A DNA stretch of 64,000 nt from Chloroflexota bacterium (GTDB taxonomy: Bacteria; Chloroflexota; Dehalococcoidia; Lucifugimonadales; UBA3495), in the NCBI GenBank assembly GCA_028875055.1, contig JAPPGG010000014.1, forward strand, positions 134,722 through 198,721, given 5' to 3'. Position numbers and translations under genes: made by a program. The notes under the pieces are model-generated. The model searched no databases, had not been told where the DNA came from, and worked only from the letters and a program-made list of their open reading frames with translations. Below, piece by piece: positions 33,101-41,920 of the stretch; within the stretch, counting starts at the first letter, position 1, and the number at the start of each line of letters is the position of its first letter.

Positions 33101-34763
33101 GGCGCTGGCTGTAGAACACCACGTAATCGGACTCCGCCAGTCGCCCGGCCAACTCTGCCATTTTGCCGACGCCGTCGGGCTCGTAAGCGGGAAAGTGCCA
33201 CAACTGATATCTATCCACCAGTTCAGGGACGGAATCGTCCCAATGGTTGTCGTTGACAATGGGGGTGCCGGCAGGTACCTGCTCGTGTATCCACTGCGAG
33301 GCGACTACCGCGGGGTGAGGGTTCAGATAGACTCTCTGAAACGCTAGCGAATAGAACAGCGTGGAAACCACGACGGCCGCAACCAGGCCCCAGCACGCGT
33401 AGATCAATATACGCCGTCCGAGCGGATCGTTTCGCAGGTAAGACCACATCCTCTGAATGCTGTCGGCGGGTATGGCCAATGCCTGCTGGGGGCGGCCCAA
33501 GCTACGTCTTCGAGACACCCCTTCAGCCGTGCCGCGCAGGTAGAAGGGGGCCCACAGAAGCATTCGGCTGCCCAGCAGTATCATGAAAGGAATCAAGGCA
33601 AAGTAATAGCGCTGAAATCGGACCTCAAAGCTTTCCAGGAAGAGAATGCTCGGCACCAACCAGACCAGAATCAGAATGTCTGCCCGGCGGGCAAAGCTTC
33701 CCTGCCACACCAGTAAGGCAGAAAAGGCTATTGAACCCCAGGCAACCAATCCCAGCGGCGGACCCAACCCCCAGACCGCAGTCTGCTTGAACTGGTAGAA
33801 AAAGGTGGGCGTCCCAACGTATTGAATTGTAAAGGGCCACAGGCCGGCGTTTCGGGCCATATTTGTCTGCGCGGCCTGCTCCCCCAGAAAGTTGGACAAG
33901 TACAGCAGGGCATAGGGGGTAACCAGGAAGAAAACGGCCAGCGCTGCAGCCAGAGCAGTCAACGCATGAAAAAAGGTCTGCTCCAGGTCAGAACGCCTGA
34001 TCCCGCTCCGGCGCCCGTTACCGGAGTTCAGCAGCCGATACCAGTAACACAGGGCCAGGGGCAGGGCGATGGGAAGTATGCTCACCTTGGGAGCAAATGC
34101 CAGCCCCACCAGGACGCCCAGGACCAGCGAATCACGAAGCCTCGCCTTCTCCATTACCTGGAACATAGCCCAGAAGACTGTCAGTATCCAGAAAGCGGTA
34201 AAGGTCTCCGGCCTGAAGAAATGGCTGTGCTGAACGTGGATGACCGCGAGGGCTGTCAACGCAGCCGCCAGCAGCCCCACCCACGGACCGTAAAGCGGGC
34301 CGTAAATACGCCTTCCCAGCAGGTAAACCATGGCCACAGTTCCCACGTCGGCCAGGGCAGAGAGCAACCTGCCCACGTACCTCATATCCAGCGCATTAAT
34401 GTCGGTAAACAGCTCAATCAGGGACCGGAAGAATACAAGGACATAAATGAGGACGCTTCCTAGCGGAAACCAGTGGGGATTCAGGGGGCTGCGGTCAAAG
34501 TCCAGTATGGTGCGCAGGCCCGGAATGCCGGGCTCGATCTGGGGATGGTCCTTCAGGCAATTCTCAAAACCCCGACGCTCAGTAAGGATGTCGTACATGC
34601 AGCCGGCCCGCTGGTATAGAGAGCGTTCGTCAGGGTGAAACCCGTAGCCCGAGTCCCAGTTCAGCCCGTTCAGGCGCAGGGCAAGGGCAACCACCAGGAT
34701 GAGCAGCAGCAGGAAATGCTCCGCCGATGGCTGTGGAAGGCGAAGGTGGTTCAGCCGGCGCAT
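30141..34763 (-). CDS. Fused PMT-type glycosyltransferase and YYY/DUF2298 membrane protein
   Basis: 1,540 residues with more than 20 hydrophobic helices. The N-terminal part (about 1-650) looks like a GT-C/PMT-family transferase: after the first helix an extracytoplasmic GFHPDERSLY block carries the acidic catalytic-type residues, and MVYLLGRRIYG and HSHFFRPETFTAFW follow. The C-terminal part (about 820-1,540) is the DUF2298/YYY family: YYYWGYFI near 858, NSWDYPSFLL, HAHMMAIP and a final EHTEQYRWGGRI-type soluble segment. Such proteins occur in Chloroflexi and Archaea and are inferred to glycosylate proteins or envelope polymers from polyprenyl-phosphate sugars. GGGTGGAG precedes the ATG. It lies downstream of gapdh, behind its terminator. 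Confidence 0.85.
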   Translation of the reverse strand: MRRLNHLRLPQPSAEHFLLLLILVVALALRLNGLNWDSGYGFHPDERSLYQRAGCMYDILTERRGFENCLKDHPQIEPGIPGLRTILDFDRSPLNPHWFPLGSVLIYVLVFFRSLIELFTDINALDMRYVGRLLSALADVGTVAMVYLLGRRIYGPLYGPWVGLLAAALTALAVIHVQHSHFFRPETFTAFWILTVFWAMFQVMEKARLRDSLVLGVLVGLAFAPKVSILPIALPLALCYWYRLLNSGNGRRSGIRRSDLEQTFFHALTALAAALAVFFLVTPYALLYLSNFLGEQAAQTNMARNAGLWPFTIQYVGTPTFFYQFKQTAVWGLGPPLGLVAWGSIAFSALLVWQGSFARRADILILVWLVPSILFLESFEVRFQRYYFALIPFMILLGSRMLLWAPFYLRGTAEGVSRRRSLGRPQQALAIPADSIQRMWSYLRNDPLGRRILIYACWGLVAAVVVSTLFYSLAFQRVYLNPHPAVVASQWIHEQVPAGTPIVNDNHWDDSVPELVDRYQLWHFPAYEPDGVGKMAELAGRLAESDYVVFYSQRPYVSVASDPERFPLSVEYYRQLFAGELGYRLVREFKSDPGFLGVTITDDPFGRTGLPRPEPPSADPVGGITLNWGYADDNVVGYDHPTVFLFQNVDKLPAESLVGKLAGGQARPITALKFSEVDWAKQRESGTWSEIFDRDSVANQAPLLAWLLAVEVIFLISLPLCLFLFRPLADRGIVLARIVGLLGVAYITWLIVNLGLIEFSLGALLAAMIAMGGLSGLALLAYRRQMWEFIRAKWRVLATTEALFLGALLLFVIVRSLNPDLWHPYRGGEKPMEFAYFNAVLKSGLLPPYDPWFAGGYLNYYYWGYFILAIPARLTGIVPAVAFNLAVPLLFALTVTGAYSVVYNLAEGFRRSRRPAASSLSTVADIEADSEYAGDYSVNPAEGYSRVERAVRSPITAGLTAALFVAVIGNLDGLVQLIQGVGRRLSEGGATVFAFDFWRSSRMLPNQESIEPNLLTFWLWNTGELPSEVSWHITEFPFFSFLFADLHAHMMAIPFTILAVGLSLSLAAGYRRLGWTWDLAVLLTLGLAVGSLWLINSWDYPSFLLLALAAAGIAAYRGWESTKGKATAFVLMAATIAAVGLLAFLPFHQAVETFGTGLEATRWKTPLLNFLGIHGLFLAIVVTFLVWQARRPLYVILGTSFGLSYLDKAVETDAYRRSFRRWLRMYALAGAALAGFFGLSGYATAAVTTVILALSGLAAWDAVTSRERGQIYGVFPLVLAGLALGLIIGVDLVRVEDDIGRMNTLFKYYLEAWVLLALASAFFLWRMWYDARFRPFPFDITRMVWFGFVAILVLASLIYPLLGTQARVADRFNSLSPTLDGMEYMGEAVHWEKDQPLELKWDREAIHWLQDNVAGSPVVLEAHTEQYRWGGRISKYTGLPTVLGWPWHQIQQRGPYGSEVHERARDITQIYGSEDLALAHKLLAKYQVRYVVVGDLERVFYPGAGTGKFDIMAQLGTMVKVYDNGHTSIYRLAHDPLPTP

Positions 34764-34843
34764 ACTCCACCCTTCTCGAATAATCGAGACGGCAAGACGC
34801 CGGGGCTAGAAGGAACTGGTGAAAGTGGCAAGGGGAAAAACGC

Positions 34844-34890
34844 TTTGCGGAGAGGAACGACTCCCATAAGGCAAGGTTCCTCCCCGCAAA
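34844..34890 (-). terminator. Terminator downstream of gapdh
   Basis: 15-bp stem with one mismatch (tttgcggagaggaac / gttcctccccgcaaa), followed on the minus strand by gcgtttttcccc. It separates gapdh from the giant membrane protein gene. Confidence 0.75.
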
Positions 34891-34924
34891 TTATTGGCCT
34901 CGGTTTGAAAGCTGCCGGTCTGAA

Positions 34925-35938
34925 CTAGATGCCCTTGTCGCTCATGAACGAGCACAGGTCGGCAGTGCGGCACGAATAGCCCCACTCATTGTCGTACCAC
35001 CCCATAATCTTGACCATGTTGTCCTGCATCACAATTGTGGACAGGGCATCAAATATGCAGCTGTGGGAGTTGCCGCGCACGTCGGAACTGACAATGGGGT
35101 CCTCGGTGTACTGCAAGATTCCCTTAAGGGATCCTTCGGCAGCGGCCTGGAATGCCTGGTTCACTTCCTCCACCGTAACTCCCCGGGCAAGGTCAACCAC
35201 GAAATCGGTGACGGAACCCGTGGCAGTGGGCACCCGGAAGGCGATGCCATGCAGCTTGCCGTTGAGTTCGGGCAGAACCAGTCCCACAGCCCGCGCGGCG
35301 CCCGTGCTGGTGGGGATAATGTTCATGGCAGCGGCGCGAGCCCTGCGGAGGTCGGAATGGCGCTGGTCCAGAATAGCCTGGTCGTTGGTATAGGAGTGAA
35401 TGGTGGACATCAGGCCGTGTTCAATTCCAAAGGCCTCGTGCAGCACCTTAACCATGGGCGCAAAGCAGTTGGTGGTGCAGGAAGCGTTGGAAACTATGTT
35501 GTGCTTTTCCTTGTCATACTGGTCGTCGTTTACGCCCATTACCATGGTCAGGTCAACGTTGCTGGCGGGGGCGGAAATGATTACCTTGCTCGCCCCGCCC
35601 TGCAGGTGTCCTCCCGCAGTCTCTCCATCAGTGAAAATCCCGGTGGATTCAACCACCAGGTCCACACCCATTTCAGACCAGGGAATCCTGGCGGGGTCCC
35701 GCTCGGAGAAAACCTTGATATTGCGGCCATCGATGATCAGGTCGCCATTGTTGGCTTCAACTTGTCCCTGGTAAACACCGTAGCTGGTGTCGTACTTGAA
35801 CAGATGAGCGTTGGTCTTGTCGTCGGTCAGGTCGTTTACCGCCGCCACTTCCAGCTTGTCCGGGTACCGCTCCATGGTCGCGCGAGTGACGAGCCGCCCT
35901 ATCCTGCCAAAACCGTTGACTCCGATGCGAGTAGTCAT
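34925..35938 (-). CDS. gap: Glyceraldehyde-3-phosphate dehydrogenase, type I
   Basis: 337 residues from the ATG at 35938 ([15 protein letters not shown]). Catalytic Cys154 is in SNASCTTNC, and the general-base His lies in [10 protein letters not shown]. The NAD block is typical of NAD-specific enzymes, with Asp in [18 protein letters not shown] and [11 protein letters not shown] complete the family. It oxidises glyceraldehyde-3-phosphate to 1,3-bisphosphoglycerate in glycolysis. GGAG lies about 10 bases upstream. An in-frame start at 35953 is possible but less likely. It lies downstream of enolase and a small nested ORF on the same strand. Confidence 0.96.
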   Translation of the reverse strand: MTTRIGVNGFGRIGRLVTRATMERYPDKLEVAAVNDLTDDKTNAHLFKYDTSYGVYQGQVEANNGDLIIDGRNIKVFSERDPARIPWSEMGVDLVVESTGIFTDGETAGGHLQGGASKVIISAPASNVDLTMVMGVNDDQYDKEKHNIVSNASCTTNCFAPMVKVLHEAFGIEHGLMSTIHSYTNDQAILDQRHSDLRRARAAAMNIIPTSTGAARAVGLVLPELNGKLHGIAFRVPTATGSVTDFVVDLARGVTVEEVNQAFQAAAEGSLKGILQYTEDPIVSSDVRGNSHSCIFDALSTIVMQDNMVKIMGWYDNEWGYSCRTADLCSFMSDKGI

Positions 35939-36040
35939 TGCTGTATTCTCCAATTTTCCTTGTCTGGGTAGCCGAGCTTATCGAACGGCTTCGATGTTTC
36001 CCAAGCCCTGGGGGTCAGCCCGTAAGTCAGCCCCGTTCTC

Positions 36041-36277
36041 CTATCTTCGCCAAATGAACCAGCCGTACACGTTCAGCCTGGCGCGGTTGACGTAGCTGGG
36101 CGTGGGGGATGACAACAGTCTCCCAAATCCTACAACTATCCTGCCCATCAGAACAATCAGCCACCAGGCAAAACGCAACAGGCGTTTCAGACCCTGGATG
36201 GCAAGGTAACGGGAAATTCGCCAGGCCAAATAGGATTTAGGTAGTTCCGTAACCTGCGTAGGCTCTGTTTCCGGCAT
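36041..36277 (-). CDS. Small basic membrane-associated protein overlapping the enolase 3' end
   Basis: 78 residues starting 40 bases inside the 3' end of eno, in another frame, with an excellent GGAGG 7 bases before the ATG. The sequence is very basic and aromatic: an amphipathic start, then AWWLIVLMGRIVVGFGRLL as a possible membrane helix (about 37-55), and an Arg/Trp-rich end (VNRARLNVYGWFIWRR). It resembles no family I recognise. The ribosome site and termination-coupled position favour a real gene. Overlap with enolase coding constraint is the main doubt. Confidence 0.5.
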   Translation of the reverse strand: MPETEPTQVTELPKSYLAWRISRYLAIQGLKRLLRFAWWLIVLMGRIVVGFGRLLSSPTPSYVNRARLNVYGWFIWRR

Positions 36278-37559
36278 ATACGGCCTCCGTCCCGAGTTCC
36301 GATTCTATGCGCAGAAGTCGATTGTACTTGGCTACCCGTTCAGACCGCGCCAGTGCGCCGGTCTTTATCTGTCCTACGTTCCATCCCACCGCCAGGTCGG
36401 CGATAGTAGTGTCTTCAGTCTCGCCGGAGCGATGGCTCATAACGGCGCCCCAACCGGCATCCCGCGTCATTCGCAATGCCTGGAGGGTTTCAGTAAGCGT
36501 ACCAATCTGGTTGGGTTTTAGCAATACCGAGTTGCCGGCGCCCTCATCGATACCCTTTTGTATTCGAGAAATGTTGGTTACGAACAGGTCGTCCCCCACC
36601 AGTTGGGCGGCCTTGCCCAGCCGGCTGGTCAGCTCAGACCATCCTTCCCAGTCATCCTCGTCCAGGCCATCCTCAATGCTGACAATGGGATAGGCTCGCT
36701 GCCATTCCTCGTACAGGTCCACCAGCTCCCCGGCCTCCAGGCTGGTGCCCTCCCGTTCCAGCACGTACCGGCGGGATTCCCGGTCAAACAATTCCGAAGC
36801 GGCCACGTCCAGGGTGAGCATCACATCCCTGCCCGGAACATAGCCGGCGGTCTCGATGGCCTGCAGCACCACCTCGATGGCATCCCGATTGGAAGGCAGC
36901 GACGGCGCAAATCCGCCCTCATCGCCCACATTCAGGTTGTGCCCCCCTGCCCTCAGAAGGCCTTTCAGGGCCTGGTATATTTCAGCCCCTGCCCTCAGCG
37001 AATCAGAAAAAGTGGGCAATCCCGCCGGGGAAACCATGAACTCCTGGATATCCGCCGAGTTGGACGCGTGCCGCCCCCCGTTCAGGATATTGAACATGGG
37101 AGCGGGCAGAGTAACCTGGCCCCCCTGGGCCAAATAGCGCCAGAGCTCACCGCCCGCGTCAGGATGGGCCAGGGAAGCCGCCCGGGCCGTGGCCATTGAG
37201 ACGGCAAGAACTGCGTTGGCCCCCAGGTTGCTCTTGGAGGGGGTCCCGTCCAGGTCCAGCATGGCCCGGTCAATGGCAGCCTGGTCAAAGGGGGAGTTTC
37301 CCTTAAGTGCGGGGGCGATGGCGCCGGCAATATTAGCAACGGCATTGCGCACTCCCGCGCCGCCAAATCGGTCGGCATCTCCGTCCCGCATTTCCAGGGC
37401 CTCGTAGCTGCCGGTGCTGGCGCCCGAAGGCACCGCTGCATGAGCCCTGGCGCCGTTGGACAGGCGGACCTCGGCCTCAACCGTGGGATTGCCCCGGGAG
37501 TCCAGGACTTCCCGTCCGAGAATTTCGGTTATGACGGCATTAGCATCGGGACTGGTCAT
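36237..37559 (-). CDS. eno: Enolase
   Basis: 440 residues. The catalytic features are GNPTVEAEV near the N-terminus, the GANAVLAVSMA loop, the Mg ligands in LDVAAS, SIEDGLDEDDW and GDDLFVTN, the catalytic Lys in LLKPNQIGTLTE, and the C-terminal SHRSGETEDTTIADLAVGWN plus QIKTGALARSERVAKYN. It converts 2-phosphoglycerate to phosphoenolpyruvate. It begins 111 bases after the LOG-like gene on the same strand. No strong ribosome site is visible before ATG. Confidence 0.97.
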   Translation of the reverse strand: MTSPDANAVITEILGREVLDSRGNPTVEAEVRLSNGARAHAAVPSGASTGSYEALEMRDGDADRFGGAGVRNAVANIAGAIAPALKGNSPFDQAAIDRAMLDLDGTPSKSNLGANAVLAVSMATARAASLAHPDAGGELWRYLAQGGQVTLPAPMFNILNGGRHASNSADIQEFMVSPAGLPTFSDSLRAGAEIYQALKGLLRAGGHNLNVGDEGGFAPSLPSNRDAIEVVLQAIETAGYVPGRDVMLTLDVAASELFDRESRRYVLEREGTSLEAGELVDLYEEWQRAYPIVSIEDGLDEDDWEGWSELTSRLGKAAQLVGDDLFVTNISRIQKGIDEGAGNSVLLKPNQIGTLTETLQALRMTRDAGWGAVMSHRSGETEDTTIADLAVGWNVGQIKTGALARSERVAKYNRLLRIESELGTEAVYAGNRAYAGYGTT

Positions 37560-37670
37560 TAGTTGCGCTCGCTCGCAGAGAATAGTGGGCGGAAAAGCGT
37601 CAGGAGCAGGGGACCCGTCGGTTCCTGGGCCCTCAACTCCCTGCCGGTTGCGGTGGTTCCGGCTACTGGA

Positions 37671-38162
37671 CTAGGCAACGGCGCCGGCAGAGGCCGCAGC
37701 CGCGATTGCCTTTTCCACGGCGTCCGCTGGGTCGCTGGCGGGCAAAACACCATCCACTATCGGGTCGCCGTCGCCTTTGATGGTCAGCGGCCAGCTGCTG
37801 AGGCCGACCACCGGAATCTTGGCGTCCAGGGCGTATGCGATTTCGGAAAGCGTGCCAAAGGCGCCGCCAATGGCAATACAGGCTTCCCCGGAATGAACGA
37901 CAATGATATTCCGGGCGTACCCCAGGGTCGTGTAAATGGGAATGTCCACGTAGGGATTGTATGGCGACCCCCGCCGCCCGGGAAGGATACCGATGGTAGT
38001 ACCGCCTTCCGCCTTGGCGCCCCGGCAGGCGGCCTCCATTACGCCGGTCATTCCCCCACAGGCAACCATGATGCCCCGCCTTGCCAGTTCCCGCCCGACT
38101 TCCTCGGCCAGGGCGGCGTGCTCGGGCTTGGCGGTGCTGCTGCCTATGACGGAAATAATCAT
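37671..38162 (-). CDS. LOG/DprA-fold nucleotide-binding protein (TIGR00725 type)
   Basis: 163 residues with a Rossmann-like fold of the SLOG/lysine decarboxylase-like family. VIGSSTAKPEH is the first loop, ACGGMTGVMEAACRGAK binds phosphate, and IGGAFGTLSEIAYAL is the PGGxGTxxE motif in altered form (IGG-A-F-GTLSE, keeping the key Glu). Relatives include cytokinin-activating LOG phosphoribohydrolases and uncharacterised nucleotide-sensing proteins. The bacterial TIGR00725 branch has no firm function. It sits between the DinB-like gene (13 bases) and eno. Confidence 0.75.
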   Translation of the reverse strand: MIISVIGSSTAKPEHAALAEEVGRELARRGIMVACGGMTGVMEAACRGAKAEGGTTIGILPGRRGSPYNPYVDIPIYTTLGYARNIIVVHSGEACIAIGGAFGTLSEIAYALDAKIPVVGLSSWPLTIKGDGDPIVDGVLPASDPADAVEKAIAAAASAGAVA

Positions 38163-38175
38163 CAGGTATCTATCC

Positions 38176-38688
38176 TCATTGCGCCGGATTTGGGCTCGAA
38201 TCCACTCCGGCTTTCAGCCATTCGGCGTGGTTCTGCCGCATGTACTCCACGTGCTCGGCTACATGCCGCTCGTAAACATCCAGCCAGTCCTCCAGGGTCA
38301 TGTCGCCGTTCTCAGGGTGGTAACAGGTGTTGGACCACGCCGATTCTGGCAGATTGTGAATCAGTTCCCAGGTGCGGCGGCGGAGTACCCGAAACAGTTC
38401 AAGGGCCCCTTCCGTATCCATGGAATGGTAATTCAGCGCCGACGCCCACTGGTTTTCGTCGTACGCCATCAACTCCAGCCCCGGCTCGGCAATGAGCCGC
38501 CGGCACCGTATGTAGCTGTTGGCTTCGCTGTCTGCAATATGTACCAGGTGCTCGTGGATGCTCCAACAACCATGCTCGTCCCTGAACTGCCACATTTCCC
38601 GTGGAAATTCCTCCAGGGCAGCCTCCAGCGCCTGATAAGCATTGCGGTAGGCATCCAATTTCTTTGCGCGGCTAACCGATGTCACCAA
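38176..38688 (-). CDS. DinB-family metal-binding protein
   Basis: 170 residues of the DinB/YfiT four-helix fold. The metal site is visible as His50 in HLVHIADSE and the pair His142 and His146 in YERHVAEHVEYM. Family members bind Zn or Ni and include bacillithiol- and mycothiol-dependent transferases as well as many proteins of unknown function. The start codon ATG gives a short basic leader (VTSVSRAKKLDAYR). It lies just after nuoN (27 bases), possibly on the same transcript by read-through. Confidence 0.8.
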   Translation of the reverse strand: MVTSVSRAKKLDAYRNAYQALEAALEEFPREMWQFRDEHGCWSIHEHLVHIADSEANSYIRCRRLIAEPGLELMAYDENQWASALNYHSMDTEGALELFRVLRRRTWELIHNLPESAWSNTCYHPENGDMTLEDWLDVYERHVAEHVEYMRQNHAEWLKAGVDSSPNPAQ

Positions 38689-38715
38689 CCGTCTCCTGGA
38701 ATCAAATGCCTCTTA

Positions 38716-40320
38716 CTAGCCGCCCTGCATAACGGCCGCGCTGGCGCTTTCGACCAGTTCCAGCAGCGGCGCGGGATAGACTCCTAGCCCCACTGTGGCC
38801 ACCAGCCCCAGGAACACCACCGCTATCAAGGCAACTGAAGGCCGTGGCAGGGGCACGTATTCGGAAGAAGGTTCGTGATGAGCTGCGGTATGAGTGTGCT
38901 CATCTACGCCGGCGGGGATGCCTTCTGCCTCAGTCTCGTCAACGACGGCATCTCCTGAGCTGTCCCCTCCGCCTTCCGCGGGGGCAGCCAGGGCCGGCTG
39001 AATGTACATCTGCCTGATCACCTGCAGGTAATAGTAGAGCGAGATCAAGCTCGTAAGTATGGCCAGTCCGGCCAGCCAGAGGTACCCTTCGTTGGCGACG
39101 GCGGTGAACAAGTAGAACTTGATGGTGAATCCTACAAATATGGGCAGTCCACTCAGTGAGAACAGCCCGATGGCAATGGCCATTGCCAGGAAGGGCTGCC
39201 GGTCCGCCAGGCCGGCCAGGTCCACAATCTCCTCCTGACCGGTGGCGTTGAAGAAGGCGATCAGGGCCGCGAACACCACCATGCTGGTAACCGAGTAACC
39301 CACAAGATAGAAGATTACCCCGTTTGCTCCCAGCAGAGAATCGGTGGAAAGAACAGCCGTACCGGCCAGGATGTAACCAACGTGGCCGACACTGGAATAT
39401 GCCATCAGGCGCTTCAGGTTTCGCTGGGCCAGGGCCACGAGATTTCCCACCAGCATGGACAACGCGGACAGCACGACCAGGATTATCTGCCACTGGTCCC
39501 ACCGGTCTGCTACCGGCACAAAAGCCTCGGCCAGCAGCCTGAGCACCAGGGCGAAGGCGGCGGCCTTGGATGCGATGGCCAGGTACGCGGTAATGGGCAG
39601 GGGGGCTCCCTCGTAAACGTCGGGCGCCCACATATGGAATGGGACCGCCGCCAGTTTGAAACCCAGCCCGGCAACAATCAATGCCAGCCCAGCCCACAGC
39701 GCCGGGCTAACATCGCCGGCGACCTTCAATTCCTCTCCTATGTCGGCAAACCTGGTTACGCCCAGGGTGCTGTAAACCATGCTTATGCCGTAAAGCAGTA
39801 TGGCCGAAGAGACCGCGCCAATGATGATGTACTTAAGGCTTGCCTCATTGGACTTGGGACTGCCCAAGGCATAGGCAACCATCACGTAAAGGCTGAAGCT
39901 CAGCAGCTCCAGGGAAATGTAGGCGGTCAGCAATTCCCGGGACATGGCCATCAGGTTCATGCCCAGGACCGAGAACAAGAGCAGTCCGTAGAACTCGCCA
40001 GGATGATTCAGGTACTGCCTGACATAGTCGATGGAACTCAGGATTACGAATACACCGATTCCTATGAAGAAGACCTTGAAGAACAGTGCATATTCGTCCA
40101 CCGCCAGCAGTCCGTTGTAAAGGGACTCGTCCACCCCCACCAGCATGGCGATGGAGAGAATCGCTATTCCGATTAATCCCAATACCGACAGCCACCCCAG
40201 CAGGTCCTTGCGTTCGTCCGGCAAAAACAGGTCCAGGACAAACACCAGCAGCGCAAACCCCGCCAGAACAAACTCCGGCGTCAGCAGGTATAGGTTGGCG
40301 GTCAGGTTCTCAGTACTCAA
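38716..40320 (-). CDS. nuoN: NADH-quinone oxidoreductase subunit N
   Basis: 534 residues with 14 or so membrane helices of the antiporter-like family. Conserved LSSIDYVRQ, YAYISLEL-like TAYISLELLSFSLYV and KLAAVPFHMWAPDVYEGAP (the helix with the proton-channel Lys and His) are visible, as is MAYSSVGHVGYIL. NuoN is one of three proton-pumping subunits in the membrane arm. An Asp/Glu-rich loop (residues about 445-475, with GGGDSSGD) is an insertion near the C-terminus. The start codon is TTG at 40320; a closer ATG does not fit the family N-terminus. Last gene of the nuo operon. Confidence 0.93.
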   Translation of the reverse strand: MSTENLTANLYLLTPEFVLAGFALLVFVLDLFLPDERKDLLGWLSVLGLIGIAILSIAMLVGVDESLYNGLLAVDEYALFFKVFFIGIGVFVILSSIDYVRQYLNHPGEFYGLLLFSVLGMNLMAMSRELLTAYISLELLSFSLYVMVAYALGSPKSNEASLKYIIIGAVSSAILLYGISMVYSTLGVTRFADIGEELKVAGDVSPALWAGLALIVAGLGFKLAAVPFHMWAPDVYEGAPLPITAYLAIASKAAAFALVLRLLAEAFVPVADRWDQWQIILVVLSALSMLVGNLVALAQRNLKRLMAYSSVGHVGYILAGTAVLSTDSLLGANGVIFYLVGYSVTSMVVFAALIAFFNATGQEEIVDLAGLADRQPFLAMAIAIGLFSLSGLPIFVGFTIKFYLFTAVANEGYLWLAGLAILTSLISLYYYLQVIRQMYIQPALAAPAEGGGDSSGDAVVDETEAEGIPAGVDEHTHTAAHHEPSSEYVPLPRPSVALIAVVFLGLVATVGLGVYPAPLLELVESASAAVMQGG

Positions 40321-40339
40321 AACGATCTAACGGAATCAC

Positions 40340-41902
40340 CTAGAACAGGCTCATTACCGAATCCACTCCCACGTTGATAACGCGGGTGAAGGGGGCCGGC
40401 CATACGCCGACAAACAACAATATCAGGACAAAGGCAGCGCCCACAGTCTTCTCCACTGGACTGGCGTCGGTCAGACCCTCCCAGCGGGGATCGGCTTCGC
40501 CAAAGAAGGTGCGCGCCAATAGCCTCAGGATGTAAATGGCGGTCAGCGCAGCGCCAATCACGGCCAGGATGGCAAAAGGCAAATAGGTCTTGAAGGCGCC
40601 CGTGAATACCATGAACTCGGCCACGAATCCGCTTAACCCCGGCAAGCCCAGGGAGGCCAGGCCGGCGATGGCAAAGAAGAAGCTGGCAAATCCCATCCGC
40701 TTCATCAAGCCATTCAGGATCGTTATATCGCGGACGTGGGTCCGTTCGTAAATGGCTCCCACCATGGCGAACATCAGGGCCGTCATTATGCCGTGAGAGA
40801 ACATCTGGAGCACCGCTCCCGTCAGTCCCACCGGGTGCAGCGTGGCTATGCCCATAATGACATAGCCCATGTGGCTTACGCTGGAGTACCCGATTATGTA
40901 TTTCAGGTCCCGCTGCGACATCGCCGAAATGGCGCCATACACCACGTTCACGGTGCCCAGGACGATCAGCACCGGCATCCACGCCTCGGCGCCCTCGGGA
41001 AGCAGCACCATACCCACCCGGATAATGCCGAAGGCGCCCAGCTTCATCAACACCCCGGCATGGAGCATGCTGACTCCTGTAGGGGCGGCCACGTGACCGT
41101 CGGGCGACCAGGTGTGGAAGGGCCACAGGCCCGCCAGCACGCCAAAGCCAATCATGAACAGGGGAAATACCCAGTTCTGGAAAGTGGGACTGAAGGCCCC
41201 TTCTTTGGAAAGCTCTCCCAGGATTTGCATGGAGAACGTGGGACTGCCGAACTGGTCCGACGCAACGTACATTGCCAGGATTCCAACCCAGATAAGGACG
41301 CTTCCACCCACCAGGACCAGCATCAGCTTCATCGCCCCGTATTCCTTGGGACGGTTGTATGAACCCAGGTCAAAGGGAAGGGGAATACCCCACAGCCGCT
41401 GCCGGTCGGCTTCGAAAATGGTGCTGCTGCCCCACACTCCGATGAGCAGGTACATGGGCAGCACCGCCAGTTCGTAGAAGAAAAACAGGAAGAAAAGGTC
41501 CTGGGCAACAAACACGCCGAAAACGCCGGAACCCAGGGCCAGCAGGAGAACGAAGAAGTCGCGAGACCTGTGCTTGATGGTCTGGGATATCAGCACCGCT
41601 CCGAACAGCACTATGCCGTTGAGCAGCACCAGGGTGGCGGCGATGCCGTCCATGGCCAGGTGGAGGTCAATGTTCAATGGTTCGTCCAGCCACTCGTAAA
41701 CCCGGACGAACTGGTAGCCTCCCGCGGCGAAGTCGTAACCCACAAAAAGGAACAGGGAAATAACCAGGGTAATCGCCGACACAAAAATGGCGAAATACCA
41801 GGCATCGTTTGGTCGGTTCCTGGGCAGGAACATGGACAATACTGCGCCGGCCAGCGGCACCAGTATCGTCAACAACAACGCCGATTGGTCAAAACTGTTC
41901 AT
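40340..41902 (-). CDS. nuoM: NADH-quinone oxidoreductase subunit M
   Basis: 520 residues of the antiporter-like subunit family. The helix-5 Glu appears in FLFFFYELAVLPMYLLIG, the discontinuous helix Lys in WPFHTWSPDGHVAAPTGVSM, and YSSVSHMGYVIMG follows. NuoM translocates protons in the membrane arm. It begins 18 bases after nuoL and ends 19 bases before nuoN. Length and motif content are normal. Confidence 0.95.
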   Translation of the reverse strand: MNSFDQSALLLTILVPLAGAVLSMFLPRNRPNDAWYFAIFVSAITLVISLFLFVGYDFAAGGYQFVRVYEWLDEPLNIDLHLAMDGIAATLVLLNGIVLFGAVLISQTIKHRSRDFFVLLLALGSGVFGVFVAQDLFFLFFFYELAVLPMYLLIGVWGSSTIFEADRQRLWGIPLPFDLGSYNRPKEYGAMKLMLVLVGGSVLIWVGILAMYVASDQFGSPTFSMQILGELSKEGAFSPTFQNWVFPLFMIGFGVLAGLWPFHTWSPDGHVAAPTGVSMLHAGVLMKLGAFGIIRVGMVLLPEGAEAWMPVLIVLGTVNVVYGAISAMSQRDLKYIIGYSSVSHMGYVIMGIATLHPVGLTGAVLQMFSHGIMTALMFAMVGAIYERTHVRDITILNGLMKRMGFASFFFAIAGLASLGLPGLSGFVAEFMVFTGAFKTYLPFAILAVIGAALTAIYILRLLARTFFGEADPRWEGLTDASPVEKTVGAAFVLILLFVGVWPAPFTRVINVGVDSVMSLF

Positions 41903-41920
41903 AGGTCAAACAAGTCCCGG

